Positions 15,401 to 24,268 of a stretch of 64,000 nucleotides of DNA are shown piece by piece. The notes under the pieces are model-generated. The model searched no databases. It saw only the letters and a program-made list of their open reading frames with translations, and had not been told where the DNA came from. Position numbers and translations under genes: made by a program. How positions within the stretch are numbered: position 1 is the first letter of the stretch; each line of letters starts with the position of its first letter. Origin of the DNA: Clostridia bacterium (GTDB taxonomy: Bacteria; Bacillota_A; Clostridia; Oscillospirales; CAG-272); the NCBI GenBank assembly GCA_017452945.1, contig JAFTLD010000002.1, positions 12,632 through 76,631 on the forward strand, in the 5' to 3' direction.

Positions 15401-17206
15401 TTACTCCTCAAACTGGCTATGATACAGCTTTGCATACAGTCCGTTCTGCTCAAGCAGCGAGTCGTGCGTGCCGCGCTCGACAATGTCACCGTCCTGCATG
15501 ACAAGGATCAGGTCGCATTGCTTGATGGTGGAAAGGCGGTGCGCCACGATAAACGAGGTGCGTCCCTTCATCATTTGTGCAAACGCGCTCTGAATCTTTT
15601 GCTCGGTACGCGTATCGATGGACGAGGTAGCCTCGTCAAGGATCAGCATAGGCGGCAGGCGCAGCATGACGCGTGCGATGCACAAGAGCTGTCGCTGGCC
15701 CTGCGAGAGCGTGTCGTTGTCGCCGCCGATGACCGTGTCGTAGCCGTTTGGCAGACGCTTGATAAACGAGTGCGCGTGGCAGGCCTTGGCAGCGGCTACG
15801 ATCTGCTCCTCGGTCGCATCGGGGTGGCCGAACGCGATGTTGGCGCGGACGGTGTCGTGCGCAAGGTGCGTATCCTGCAGCACCATGCCGATATTTTGGC
15901 GCAGGCTGTTTCTCGTGATACCGCGTGTGGGCGTGCCGTCTACCAGAATATCGCCCTCGGTGGTGTCATAAAAGCGCATGAGCAGATTGATCAGCGTGGT
16001 TTTGCCGCAGCCTGTGGGGCCGACAATTGCCACGCGCTGTCCGTCCTTGATCTGAAGGGAGAGATCCTTGATCAGCGGGCGCTCGGGTACGTAAGAGAAG
16101 CTGACGTGATCGAAAGCAACCTCGCCGCGCGCGTTGGTCAGCACAAGCGCATCGGGAGCATCGGGCGTTTCGGGACGCGCGTCGATCAGCTCAAAAATTC
16201 TGCCTGCGCAGGTCAGTGCGTTCTGCAGCTCGGTGATCACGCCCGAAATCTCGTTGAAGGGCTTGGTGTATTGGTTTGCATACGAAAGGAAGCAGGAAAG
16301 CTGACCGACGCTGAGCGCAACACCGCCCGTGGCGATGGCCATCAGCGCACCCACCAGCACCACGCCCGCATACACGAGGTTGTTGACAAAGCGGGTACAG
16401 GGGTTGGTCAGGGAAGAGAAGAAGGTTGCCTTTTGCGAGATCCCCGCAAGGCGGTCGTTTACGCGATCAAAGTCGGCAAGCGCCTCGTCACCGCGGTTGA
16501 ATGCCACCACCAGCTTGTGGTTGCCGATCATTTCGTCCACGATGGCGGTCTGTTCGGCACGCGTTTTGGATTGGTTTTGAAAATGCGTGTGCGTTTTTTT
16601 GGTGATAAAGGCGGCCACGAACAAGGAGAGCGGGGTGACCAGCACCACCACCAACGCAATGCCGGGGTGTACCGAGAACATGATCAAAAGCGTTCCGAGA
16701 ATGGTCAGAATGCCCGTAAAGAACTGGGAAAAGCCCAAAAGCAGGCCGTCTGTCACGGCATCCGCATCCGAAATGACGCGGCTGACTATGTCGCCCACGG
16801 GATGAGAGTCGATATAGGAGAGGGGGAGCGTTTGAATACGCTCGAAGGCATCCTGGCGCAAGCGGCGCACAATGCCGAATGCAATGCGGTTGTTGCATAC
16901 GTTCATCAGCCATTGCAAAAGGGCTGTCGTGCCGATGGCGATGCAGATCAGAATCAGAATCGCGGGGATGGTGTTGAGCTGCTCGGCCGTGATACCAAAC
17001 GGAGTGACCAACTTGACTAAAATGCCAAATGCACCGCGCTCGGCAAAGGTCTGACTGCCCGCAAGCAGGTCGATGGCATCACCCGTCAGTACGGGGATGC
17101 AAAGCGTCAGCGCCACCGAGAGGGCTGCGCATATCAGGGAAAGGAATAAGAGCAGACGGTAATGCTTTAAGTATTTGAGTGTACGGAGGATGGTTTTTGT
17201 TTTCAT
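15401..17206 (-). CDS. Heterodimeric ABC exporter, subunit B (permease-ATPase)
   Basis: 601-residue half-transporter: six membrane helices (about residues 15-310) fused to a C-terminal nucleotide-binding domain. Walker A is GPTGCGKTTL, signature SQGQRQL (TLSQGQRQLLCIA), Walker B ILDEATSSID with the catalytic Glu intact, and the H-loop in VAHRLST. This half carries the canonical Walker B Glu, while its partner encoded immediately upstream has Asp there, the pattern of asymmetric exporters such as BmrCD and TmrAB. They export drugs, lipids or peptides; substrate unknown. Its ATG overlaps the upstream stop by 4 bases (ATGA). Confidence 0.92.
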   Translation of the reverse strand: MKTKTILRTLKYLKHYRLLLFLSLICAALSVALTLCIPVLTGDAIDLLAGSQTFAERGAFGILVKLVTPFGITAEQLNTIPAILILICIAIGTTALLQWLMNVCNNRIAFGIVRRLRQDAFERIQTLPLSYIDSHPVGDIVSRVISDADAVTDGLLLGFSQFFTGILTILGTLLIMFSVHPGIALVVVLVTPLSLFVAAFITKKTHTHFQNQSKTRAEQTAIVDEMIGNHKLVVAFNRGDEALADFDRVNDRLAGISQKATFFSSLTNPCTRFVNNLVYAGVVLVGALMAIATGGVALSVGQLSCFLSYANQYTKPFNEISGVITELQNALTCAGRIFELIDARPETPDAPDALVLTNARGEVAFDHVSFSYVPERPLIKDLSLQIKDGQRVAIVGPTGCGKTTLINLLMRFYDTTEGDILVDGTPTRGITRNSLRQNIGMVLQDTHLAHDTVRANIAFGHPDATEEQIVAAAKACHAHSFIKRLPNGYDTVIGGDNDTLSQGQRQLLCIARVMLRLPPMLILDEATSSIDTRTEQKIQSAFAQMMKGRTSFIVAHRLSTIKQCDLILVMQDGDIVERGTHDSLLEQNGLYAKLYHSQFEE

Positions 17207-18930
17207 GCGCCCTGTCCTCCTTTGAACTGAGAATCATAGATTTCGCGATATACCTCGCAGCTCTCCAGCAGAGATTCGTGCGTGCCTTGGCCAACCACGC
17301 AGCCGTCCTCCAGCACAAGGATCAGGTCGGCATGCGCAATCGAGGCGGTGCGCTGAGAAACGATGAAGACGGTGGGCTTGTGAGGGAGCGCCTTGATTGC
17401 ATGGCGCAAGGCGGCATCGGTAGCAAAATCAAGCGCACTTGCGCTGTCATCCAGGATCAGTATCGGGGACTTGGCAACCAAAGCACGGGCAATGGTCAAT
17501 CGCTGACGCTGTCCGCCGGAGAAATTGGTGCCGTTTTGTGATACCGGTGCGTCCAGCCCCTCCGGCTTTTGCTGCACGAAATCCTTGGCCTGTGCAGCCT
17601 CAAGTGCCTCCCAAAGCTGCTGGTCGGTGGCATTTTCGTTGCCCCAAAGCAGATTGGAGCGGATGGTACCGCTGACCAACACCGCTTTTTGCGGCACGGT
17701 TACGACAGTATCGCGCAAGATTACGGGATCAAAGCCCTTGACGTCCTTGCCGTCCACGAAAACATGGCCTTCCGTGGCATCGTAAAAGCGGGGGATCAGC
17801 CCTACCAGCGAGGATTTGCCCGAGCCTGTACCGCCAATGATGCCCACGGTGGTGCCGGGCTTGACCGAAAAGCTGACGTCTTGCAGCGAAGGAGCGCCCG
17901 CACCGCGATAGGTCAGCGTCACGTTTTCAAAGCAAACGCTGCTGCCGTCCGCCTTGTCGGGGGCGGGGGTGCTTTCGGGCATACCTGCGGGGATGTCCAT
18001 GACCGATTGAATACGGCTGCCGCAAGCAACCGCCTTGGTGACCGTGATGATGGTATTGGCCAGCTTGACAAGCTCGACCAAAATCTGCGACATATAGCTG
18101 ACCAGCGCGATCAGTTCGCCCTGCGTCACACCATCGGGAAGTCCGAACTGACGAGAGCCGAACCACACAAGCGCCACGATCCCACCGTTGACCAAAATAA
18201 AGGTCAGGGGATTCATGAGTGCGGTGATCCTGCCGGTGAAATTTTGCAGCGCGGTTTGCGCACGGTTGACCTTGCCAAACTCGTCGATCTCGCGCTCTTG
18301 CAGACCGAACGCACGCACTGCACGTACGCCGCGCAGCGTCTCGCGCGTTTTGGCGGTCACACCGTCAAGTCTGCTTTGTATGCGCTTATAGAGCGGAATA
18401 CCTGCCAGAATAACCGTAAAGACTACAACGGAGAGCAACGGAATGACCGCCACAAAGATCCATGCAAGACTCGGCTTGACGCAGAACGCCATGATCATGG
18501 CCCCGAAAACGATGACGGGGGAGCGCAAAAGCAGGCGCAGCGTCAGGTTGATGCCTGTCTGTATTTGGTTAGTGTCGCTGGTCATGCGTGTGATCATTGC
18601 CGGAACGCCCAGCGAGTCGGTCTGCTCGTGTGAAAACTTTTGCAGATGCGCAAAAAGGTCGTGCCGCAAAGCCTTTGCGCTGCCCACGGCTGCACGGGCG
18701 GAGAAGTATTGCGCCACCAGCGTGCAGGAAAGGCCGACCACAGAGAGCAGTATCAAAAGCCCGAACATGCGCCAGATATAACCTACGTTGCCCGCCTCAA
18801 TGCCGCCGTCCACAATGCTTGCCACCACCAAAGGCACGCAAAGGTCAAAGCAAGCCTCCAGCAGCTTGAACAGGGGGGCTATGACGCATTCAAGCTTGTA
18901 TTTTCTTAAATATTGCCAAATCAGTTTCAT
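17203..18930 (-). CDS. Heterodimeric ABC exporter, subunit A (degenerate ATPase site)
   Basis: 575-residue half-transporter with six membrane helices followed by an ATPase domain. Walker A is GGTGSGKSSL, signature NFSGGQRQRLTIARAL, Walker B ILILDDSASALD, where the usual catalytic Glu is Asp, and the H-loop reads VSQRTAS (Gln for His). These two substitutions mark the degenerate site of a heterodimeric exporter. The ATG at 18930 (MKLIWQYLRKYKLE) is chosen because GAGGA lies 5-6 bases upstream; a start 18 bases earlier lacks a ribosome site. It forms a two-gene operon with the next gene and is divergent from an XRE-TPR gene that may control it. Confidence 0.92.
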   Translation of the reverse strand: MKLIWQYLRKYKLECVIAPLFKLLEACFDLCVPLVVASIVDGGIEAGNVGYIWRMFGLLILLSVVGLSCTLVAQYFSARAAVGSAKALRHDLFAHLQKFSHEQTDSLGVPAMITRMTSDTNQIQTGINLTLRLLLRSPVIVFGAMIMAFCVKPSLAWIFVAVIPLLSVVVFTVILAGIPLYKRIQSRLDGVTAKTRETLRGVRAVRAFGLQEREIDEFGKVNRAQTALQNFTGRITALMNPLTFILVNGGIVALVWFGSRQFGLPDGVTQGELIALVSYMSQILVELVKLANTIITVTKAVACGSRIQSVMDIPAGMPESTPAPDKADGSSVCFENVTLTYRGAGAPSLQDVSFSVKPGTTVGIIGGTGSGKSSLVGLIPRFYDATEGHVFVDGKDVKGFDPVILRDTVVTVPQKAVLVSGTIRSNLLWGNENATDQQLWEALEAAQAKDFVQQKPEGLDAPVSQNGTNFSGGQRQRLTIARALVAKSPILILDDSASALDFATDAALRHAIKALPHKPTVFIVSQRTASIAHADLILVLEDGCVVGQGTHESLLESCEVYREIYDSQFKGGQGA

Positions 18931-18963
18931 GAAAGTCCTCGATTGCATAATATTTCATTTTAC

Positions 18964-18992
18964 ATTATAGCACATGATGAAGAAATAATCAA
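18964..18992 (-). promoter_or_regulatory. Promoter of the heterodimeric ABC operon
   Basis: Minus strand TTGATT (18987-18992), 17-bp spacer ending TGC, TATAAT (18964-18969). Confidence 0.75.
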
Positions 18993-19078
18993 GAGTAAAA
19001 AAGACGATTGCTCTCTTTGGCTAAAGTCAGTCTGATAAAAGTAAAGCAACGCTTCAGATGAGGTGTCAAACGGCTGTG

Positions 19079-19107
19079 TTGCAATCAAACCGAGGGTATG
19101 GTATAAT
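19079..19107 (+). promoter_or_regulatory. Promoter of the XRE-TPR gene
   Basis: TTGCAA (19079-19084), 17-bp spacer ending TGG, TATAAT (19102-19107). Confidence 0.75.
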
Positions 19108-19150
19108 GAAATTGCAGAAGCACTTTCAAAAAAGTAAGGAGGGATGAAGC

Positions 19151-20215
19151 ATGTCAATTGGCTCAACCATTAAAAAACTCCGCCGTGAGCGGGAAATGAC
19201 GCAGGAACAGCTGGCAGAATGTCTGGGCATCACGGCAAATGCCGTATCGCAATGGGAATGTGATCGCACAGCACCGGATATTGCACAGCTCCCTATGCTG
19301 GCAAGAGTCCTTCAGGTGACTACAGACCGTTTGCTGGGTATTGATTTTAGCAAGGACGAGGAGGAAATTGAGCGGATCATGGAGGAATCCTTCGCTTGTC
19401 AACGGACGGGGCAATTCGAGAAATCCGTTGAAATTGCGAGAAACGGTTTGAAGCAATATCCCAGGTCCTATCAACTGATGGCAAGACTGGCGGAAGGCTT
19501 GCTTGCCATGAAGGGCAGCGAGATGGAAATGGAGCGGCTTTGCGATAAGATTTTGAAGGAATGTACAGAGAACGGACCACGGGATCATGCATACAGATTA
19601 AAGATCTACCTGTACGGAAAACGGGGACAGCACGACGAGATCATGGAAATGGCCAAGGATCTCCCCCATATATGGGTGTCTCAGGAAGAAATACGCATGC
19701 GCTGGAATCTCAGCACAGATGAAGAGCGTCATATGGAGCTTATTCGGTATACCAAAATGTATACGGGAAGTCTTACGACCTGTCTTGATAAGATCGCGCG
19801 CCTTTCGTGCTATACTCCCCGGGAAAAAATCCGCATCCACGTGCAGATCATTGATTTGATGAAAGCCATGTATCCACAGGGAGATTTTCTTTCCCAGGCA
19901 GCCATTCTGGCATCGGCATATTATCACATTGCATCGCTTTACATGCAGTTGGGTGAACCGGATCAAGCCTTGCTTGCGCTGGAAGAAGTGTGTCGGTATT
20001 CCATTTACTGCGACAACCACGACGGTATACATACTTCTCCGGCATATCGTGGCTTTCAAACAGGGGGCATGCATACAGAGGAGCGTTCGTATTGTCGGGA
20101 ATTTGCGGCATTGCTTTGCAAAGATTCCGCCTTTGATCCTTTGCGAAAGACGATCGGATATACGGAAGTCATAAGAAGACTGGTTGCAAACCAATCGGGA
20201 GGGAAGGAATCATGA
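19151..20215 (+). CDS. XRE-TPR type regulator
   Basis: 354-residue protein with an N-terminal helix-turn-helix (IKKLRREREMTQEQLAECLGITANAVSQWE, residues about 8-37, then DIAQLPMLARVLQVTTDRLLGID). It is followed by an acidic linker and an all-helical C-terminal region with TPR-like repeats (FEKSVEIARNGLKQYPRSYQLMARLAEGLLAM, and PDQALLALEEVCRYS). Such regulators often sense peptides or a partner protein. GGAGG lies about 7 bases upstream of the ATG. The stop overlaps the next gene by 4 bases. It shares its architecture with the protein at 50187. Confidence 0.8.
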   Translation: MSIGSTIKKLRREREMTQEQLAECLGITANAVSQWECDRTAPDIAQLPMLARVLQVTTDRLLGIDFSKDEEEIERIMEESFACQRTGQFEKSVEIARNGLKQYPRSYQLMARLAEGLLAMKGSEMEMERLCDKILKECTENGPRDHAYRLKIYLYGKRGQHDEIMEMAKDLPHIWVSQEEIRMRWNLSTDEERHMELIRYTKMYTGSLTTCLDKIARLSCYTPREKIRIHVQIIDLMKAMYPQGDFLSQAAILASAYYHIASLYMQLGEPDQALLALEEVCRYSIYCDNHDGIHTSPAYRGFQTGGMHTEERSYCREFAALLCKDSAFDPLRKTIGYTEVIRRLVANQSGGKES

Positions 20216-20724
20216 AAAAGATCGGTAGCTTTATCGTGAATTCGGTTGCCTTGTTCTGGAGTTATTTTATCAGCTCCTTTTTGTGCCTTTTGGTGATGCA
20301 GACCGTGATGCGTTTGTTTATTGATGCGGACAGCAAAGGAGAGTATTTGTGGAAAACCGTCTGCCTGTATGCATTTATGTTGGGGACGTGTATGGTTTAT
20401 CTGAAAGTCACGGCATCGACTCACAAGACCAAGTATCTGACATACATGAGCGGAAAAGAATGGAGCTTCAAGCATACTTGGGGGTATATACTGAAAAATC
20501 CGGAGTTTTGGCAAGTGAGCATCGGTTTTGCCATTTGGCCTGTGATCATTCCCAAGCTTTTTGGTTCCATTCATCGGCTCTATGTCAGCCCTGAATTTTT
20601 AGCAAGCTTTCCTTTACCGATCCTGTCTGTTTTCACGGTTTCTTTGCCGATTTTGATGCTGTCGGCTGCCGCTTGGCTGCTTGTTTTGCGTTCGTGGTGT
20701 AAAAATCGAATGCATGTGGGTTAA
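20212..20724 (+). CDS. Membrane protein coupled to the XRE-TPR regulator
   Basis: 170 residues, four to five hydrophobic helices (IVNSVALFWSYFISSFLCLLVM near the start; TVCLYAFMLGTCMVYL; FAIWPVIIPKLF; LPILSVFTVSLPILMLSAAAWLLVL). No recognised family. The ATGA overlap with the regulator gene implies coupled translation, so it could be a membrane sensor or a target of that regulator. Followed by a hairpin terminator. Confidence 0.7.
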   Translation: MKKIGSFIVNSVALFWSYFISSFLCLLVMQTVMRLFIDADSKGEYLWKTVCLYAFMLGTCMVYLKVTASTHKTKYLTYMSGKEWSFKHTWGYILKNPEFWQVSIGFAIWPVIIPKLFGSIHRLYVSPEFLASFPLPILSVFTVSLPILMLSAAAWLLVLRSWCKNRMHVG

Positions 20725-20740
20725 GAAATGTTTATAAGTA

Positions 20741-20800
20741 AACCGCCGAGAGTGTCCATAATAGGTTGCTCTCGGCGGTTCATACAGTTATTTGTTTTTT
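20741..20800. terminator. Hairpin terminator after the membrane protein gene
   Basis: 12-bp stem AACCGCCGAGAG/CTCTCGGCGGTT (20741-20780) with a long loop; TTTGTTTTTT lies downstream on the plus strand. It may also serve the convergent deoC. Confidence 0.65.
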
Positions 20801-20850
20801 AGCCCTTCTTGCAATTTTGCGCAAGGGGGCTTTATGGTTCTGTACGAATA

Positions 20851-21516
20851 TCAATAATCACTCGTGCCTGCGCCACCGTTGATGATTGCAATACCGGAGG
20901 ACGTACCGATTCTGTCAGCACCTGCTTCGATCATAGCCATAGCAGCTTCATAGGTCTTGACGCCACCGGATGCCTTAATGCAAACGTTTTCGGTCTTGTT
21001 AGCCTTCATAATGGCAATGGCTTCCACCGTTGCTGCCCCGGGGTTGACACCGGTGCAGGTCTTAACGAAATGAGCGCCTGCTTTACAGGAGAGCTGCGTA
21101 GCAATTGCAATTTCTTCATCGGTCAGAAGTCCCGTTTCAATAATAACCTTGACCGTTTTGCCTTGTGCGGCAGCCACGACTGCGGCAATGTCTGCGCAAA
21201 CGTAGTCCAGATCTCTGTCCTTGAGCTTACCCACATTGATGACCATATCAAATTCATCGCAGCCATCGCGATAAGCGGCCTTGGTTTCCTCTACCTTGAT
21301 GGCAGTCACATTCTTGCCAAGAGGGAAGCCGATAACCGTGCAGGTCATGACGTCGGTGTCCTTTAAGAGGCTGTGGGCAAGAGCTGCGTCCGCGGGATTG
21401 ACGCAGACCGAGGCGAAATGATGCTCGGCAGCTTCAGCGCAAAGCTTTTCGATGTCAGCAGCGGTTGCGAAGGGCTTTAAGTTGGTGTGATCGATATATT
21501 TGTTGATAGGCTTCAT
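20851..21516 (-). CDS. deoC: Deoxyribose-phosphate aldolase
   Basis: 221-residue TIM-barrel aldolase cleaving 2-deoxyribose 5-phosphate to glyceraldehyde 3-phosphate and acetaldehyde. The Schiff-base lysine is Lys152 in FVKTCTG (family consensus FVKTSTG, so one Ser is Cys here). The second catalytic Lys is Lys181 in IKASGGV, and Asp90 lies in EFDMVINVG. Length is that of the short bacterial class. The start MKPINKYIDHTNLKP has AAGGAG 7 bases upstream and its own promoter. No other deoxynucleoside genes adjoin it. Confidence 0.95.
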   Translation of the reverse strand: MKPINKYIDHTNLKPFATAADIEKLCAEAAEHHFASVCVNPADAALAHSLLKDTDVMTCTVIGFPLGKNVTAIKVEETKAAYRDGCDEFDMVINVGKLKDRDLDYVCADIAAVVAAAQGKTVKVIIETGLLTDEEIAIATQLSCKAGAHFVKTCTGVNPGAATVEAIAIMKANKTENVCIKASGGVKTYEAAMAMIEAGADRIGTSSGIAIINGGAGTSDY

Positions 21517-21545
21517 GTTTTATCTCCTTGTTTTTTATTGAATTT

Positions 21546-21574
21546 AGTATAGCATATTGTCAATTATCTGTCAA
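21546..21574 (-). promoter_or_regulatory. deoC promoter
   Basis: Minus strand TTGACA (21569-21574), 17-bp spacer ending TGC, TATACT (21546-21551). Confidence 0.8.
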
Positions 21575-21582
21575 GTTTCATG

Positions 21583-21611
21583 TTGACAAAAATGTTTGGA
21601 TATGGTATGAT
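21583..21611 (+). promoter_or_regulatory. Promoter of the T/E-linker lipoprotein
   Basis: TTGACA (21583-21588), 17-bp spacer ending TGG, TATGAT (21606-21611). Divergent from deoC. Confidence 0.8.
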
Positions 21612-21647
21612 TATACATAGACCCAATAAAATTTCATGGAGGAAATT

Positions 21648-22763
21648 ATGAAAAGACAGCTTTCCCTGATTCTTGCACTCGTGCTTTGCATGTCCTTGCT
21701 CGCAGCTATGGTTGCGTGTGATAATGGTGACAAGACCGAGGACACGACCGAAGCAACAACCGATGCTCCTACCACCGAAGCAACGACAGAAGCTCCCACT
21801 ACCGAGCAGACCACCGAGCCCGAAACCGAATCCGAGCCTGCAACCGAAGAAACCACGCAGGATGTAGCTGATCAGCCCATTGAGGGTGCTATCAACATCG
21901 GTTCTGCCGAGGAACTGATCGCTTGGGCCAATACCGTTGTAGTGGACGGCACAGATTACTATGATGTTACTGTAAACTTTACTGCAGACATTGACCTTGC
22001 AGGCTACAACTGGATACCGATTGACGGCGCATATCTTGATTGCGTTACCTTTGAGGGTAATGGCCATACCATTAAGAACATGACCATTCAAGGTACGGAT
22101 GAGCACAATCCCGATGCATTCCACAACTTCCCCTATGGCTTCGGCTTCATTCAGAACGCTGAGTATGACTTGACTTTCCGTAACCTGACCTTCGACGGTG
22201 CCAATATCACCGCTTGGGAAAGACACGTTGGCGTACTTGTCGGTAACGTATACGGTAACGCTTGGCTGACTTTTGAAAACGTACATGTGACCAACTTCAA
22301 TCTGGACGGTTGGATGGATCAGACCAACGAGGATATAGAAAATGGCGGTCACCATATTGCATTCCGTCTGGCAGGCTTTGTTGGCGGCGTATTTTCCGGT
22401 ACGCTGGAGTTTACCGACTGCACTGTTAAGGAAGGTAAAATGTCCGGATTCCATAACCTCGCAGGCTTTGTTGGCTACGATGCAACCGGCGCTGTCACTG
22501 CAGATTGCTTTACCAACTGCCACGTTGAAAATGTGGAGATGACCTTCTCCTACTGCCTGTCTGATTCTTACACTGCAGATATGCCCAGAAAGTTCGTCAG
22601 CGTATTCTACAATGCAAACGACTGGGTTGACAATATTGATACATTCGATGAGACCGGCAATACCTTTAAGGGTATTTACTTCATCGACTATACAGCTCCC
22701 GAAAACGTTTACGAGCCCACCAACTTCCGTAGCTGGACCTACGAAGAGGCTTATCCCGACTAA
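21648..22763 (+). CDS. Secreted lipoprotein with Thr/Glu-rich linker and beta-helix-like domain
   Basis: 371 residues. The signal peptide MKRQLSLILALVLCMSLLAA ends in a lipobox MVAC (Cys about 24). A low-complexity Thr/Glu/Pro linker (EDTTEATTDAPTTEATTE and similar, residues about 30-75) probably spans the cell wall. The rest resembles GLUG or right-handed beta-helix proteins: LIAWANTVVVDG, FTADIDLAGYNWIPI, FEGNGHTIKNMTI, LTFRNLTFDGANI, RLAGFVGGV. It is probably an extracellular binding or adhesion protein; enzymatic activity is not evident. GGAGGA lies 5 bases before the ATG. The C-terminal design is like that of the collagen lipoprotein at 12016. Confidence 0.75.
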   Translation: MKRQLSLILALVLCMSLLAAMVACDNGDKTEDTTEATTDAPTTEATTEAPTTEQTTEPETESEPATEETTQDVADQPIEGAINIGSAEELIAWANTVVVDGTDYYDVTVNFTADIDLAGYNWIPIDGAYLDCVTFEGNGHTIKNMTIQGTDEHNPDAFHNFPYGFGFIQNAEYDLTFRNLTFDGANITAWERHVGVLVGNVYGNAWLTFENVHVTNFNLDGWMDQTNEDIENGGHHIAFRLAGFVGGVFSGTLEFTDCTVKEGKMSGFHNLAGFVGYDATGAVTADCFTNCHVENVEMTFSYCLSDSYTADMPRKFVSVFYNANDWVDNIDTFDETGNTFKGIYFIDYTAPENVYEPTNFRSWTYEEAYPD

Positions 22764-22773
22764 TCATCAAAAA

Positions 22774-22803
22774 GATCCCGCAAGTCGCAAGACTTGCGGG
22801 ATC
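22774..22803. terminator. Bidirectional terminator
   Basis: Perfect 13-bp stem GATCCCGCAAGTC/GACTTGCGGGATC with GCAA loop; minus-strand T-run after it serves lysC, while the plus side ends TGTATTTTTA. Confidence 0.85.
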
Positions 22804-22810
22804 TGTATTT

Positions 22811-24139
22811 TTATGAATGAACAAATTCCTGATAAATAGCTCGGATTGCAGGGATATATTCGTCGTCTGCCACACCTACGATGATATTGAGCTCGGATGA
22901 GCCCTGATCGATCATGCGGATGTTGATGCCGTTCGATGCCAGCGCATCGAATACACGTGCAGCAGTACCCTTAGCCTTGATCATACCGCGGCCCACCACG
23001 GCAACCAGTGCCATATCGTCTTCAATGGTCACGCTGTCGGGAGAGACGGTGCGACAGATTGCCTGCAGAATGCGTTCTCTCTTGCCTTCCAAAGCAGCCG
23101 TAGAGGTGACGACCGACATGGTATCAATACCGGAGGGAAGATGCTCAAACGAAATGCCGTTCTCCTCTAAGATCTCCAGTACCTTGCGGCCAAAGCCGAC
23201 CTCGGTGTTCATCATATCTTTTTCAATATTGATAACCGAGAATTCCTTTTTGCCCGCAATACCCGTGATCACGCGATCGGTGTCGTAATGGGTGGTGGAG
23301 GCCACGATCATGGTGCCGCGATCCTCGGGGCGGTTGGTGTTACGGATGTTGATCGGAATACCTGCCGAACGAACGGGGAACACAGCGTCCTCATGCAGCA
23401 CAGTTGCACCCATGTAGGAAAGCTCACGCAGTTCACGGTAGGTGATGGTATCAATGGTGCAAGGGTCCTTGACGATGCGGGGATCTGTCATTAAAAAGCC
23501 CGAAACGTCGGTCCAGTTTTCGTAAAGCGTTGCACCTGCTGCGCGTGCCACAATGGATCCCGTGATATCCGAGCCTCCGCGCGAGAAGGTCTTGACCGTA
23601 CCGTTGGCAGCGCAGCCGTAAAAGCCGGGGATAACGGCATGGCGGTATTGTGCCAGCTCTGCGGACAACACGCGGTCTGTTTTTTCCTGATCAAAGCTGC
23701 CGTTTTCCTTGAAGAAGATAACGTTCTCCGCATCAATGAACGGGAATCCGAGATACTTGGCAAGGATCAAGCCAGAAAGATATTCACCGCGGCTTGCAAC
23801 GAAATCTCTGCCGGGGCGGTGCAGCATGGCGTTCTTGATATATTCAAATTCACCGGAAAGGTCAAAATCCAATCCAAGCTCGCGGATGATGCTGTTGTAA
23901 CGCTCGGTAATATTCTTATAATAGGCATCGACTTCCTGCATGCTCTTCTTTTCTCTGATCATCTGATAACAGGTGTAGAGCATGTCCGTGACCTTAACGT
24001 CATCGGAAAAGCGCTTGCCGGGTGCGCTGGGCACAACGTATCTGCGGGCGGGATCTGCCTTGACAATGGCAGCAACCTTTTTGAAATGCTCGGCGTCCGC
24101 AAGGGAAGATCCACCGAATTTCACGACTTTGATAGACAT
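22811..24139 (-). CDS. lysC: Aspartate kinase
   Basis: 442-residue monofunctional aspartokinase, first step of the aspartate amino-acid pathway (Lys, Thr, Met, DAP). The kinase domain begins KVVKFGGSSLAD with the nucleotide-binding KFGGSS. It includes RPGRDFVASRGEYLS, the TFSRGGSDITGS segment and the aspartate-binding SGFLMTDPRIV. Two C-terminal ACT domains begin near residue 300 (FSVINIEKDMMN, then ALVAVVGRGM, NIRMIDQGSSELNIIVGV). The ATG at 24139 has AGGAG 8 bases upstream; an upstream in-frame start would lie within the leader hairpin. No other lysine or threonine genes adjoin. Confidence 0.94.
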   Translation of the reverse strand: MSIKVVKFGGSSLADAEHFKKVAAIVKADPARRYVVPSAPGKRFSDDVKVTDMLYTCYQMIREKKSMQEVDAYYKNITERYNSIIRELGLDFDLSGEFEYIKNAMLHRPGRDFVASRGEYLSGLILAKYLGFPFIDAENVIFFKENGSFDQEKTDRVLSAELAQYRHAVIPGFYGCAANGTVKTFSRGGSDITGSIVARAAGATLYENWTDVSGFLMTDPRIVKDPCTIDTITYRELRELSYMGATVLHEDAVFPVRSAGIPINIRNTNRPEDRGTMIVASTTHYDTDRVITGIAGKKEFSVINIEKDMMNTEVGFGRKVLEILEENGISFEHLPSGIDTMSVVTSTAALEGKRERILQAICRTVSPDSVTIEDDMALVAVVGRGMIKAKGTAARVFDALASNGINIRMIDQGSSELNIIVGVADDEYIPAIRAIYQEFVHS

Positions 24140-24159
24140 GGGAAAACTCCTAAACGTAA

Positions 24160-24192
24160 AAAATACAAGGGCAGACAAAAAGCGTCTGCCCT
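24160..24192 (-). terminator. Hairpin with T-rich tail in the lysC leader
   Basis: Minus strand GGGCAGAC-GCTTTTT-GTCTGCCC followed by TTGTATTTTTT, just upstream of the lysC ribosome site. It lies downstream of the lysC promoter, so it could terminate the upstream ABC transcript, stabilise the lysC 5' end, or attenuate lysC. Confidence 0.6.
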
Positions 24193-24195
24193 AAT

Positions 24196-24224
24196 ATTAT
24201 ATGAATTATTTGGCACTCTGTCAA
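24196..24224 (-). promoter_or_regulatory. lysC promoter
   Basis: Minus strand TTGACA (24219-24224), 17-bp spacer, TATAAT (24196-24201): consensus. The predicted start lies at the base of the leader hairpin. Confidence 0.8.
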
Positions 24225-24268
24225 GTGTTTGAGGCAAGGTTTTTGTCACTCTGACGCGAAATCTTGCA

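Noticed and set aside
15362..17020. Long plus-strand open frame of about 550 codons opposite the ABC exporter
   Set aside because: It is antisense to a well-supported ABC gene with all motifs; the composition (many His, Gln, Arg) is that of a shadow frame, and it has no ribosome site.
24160..24224. Lysine riboswitch upstream of aspartokinase
   Set aside because: The leader is only about 50 bases, far too short for the lysine riboswitch; only one hairpin is present.
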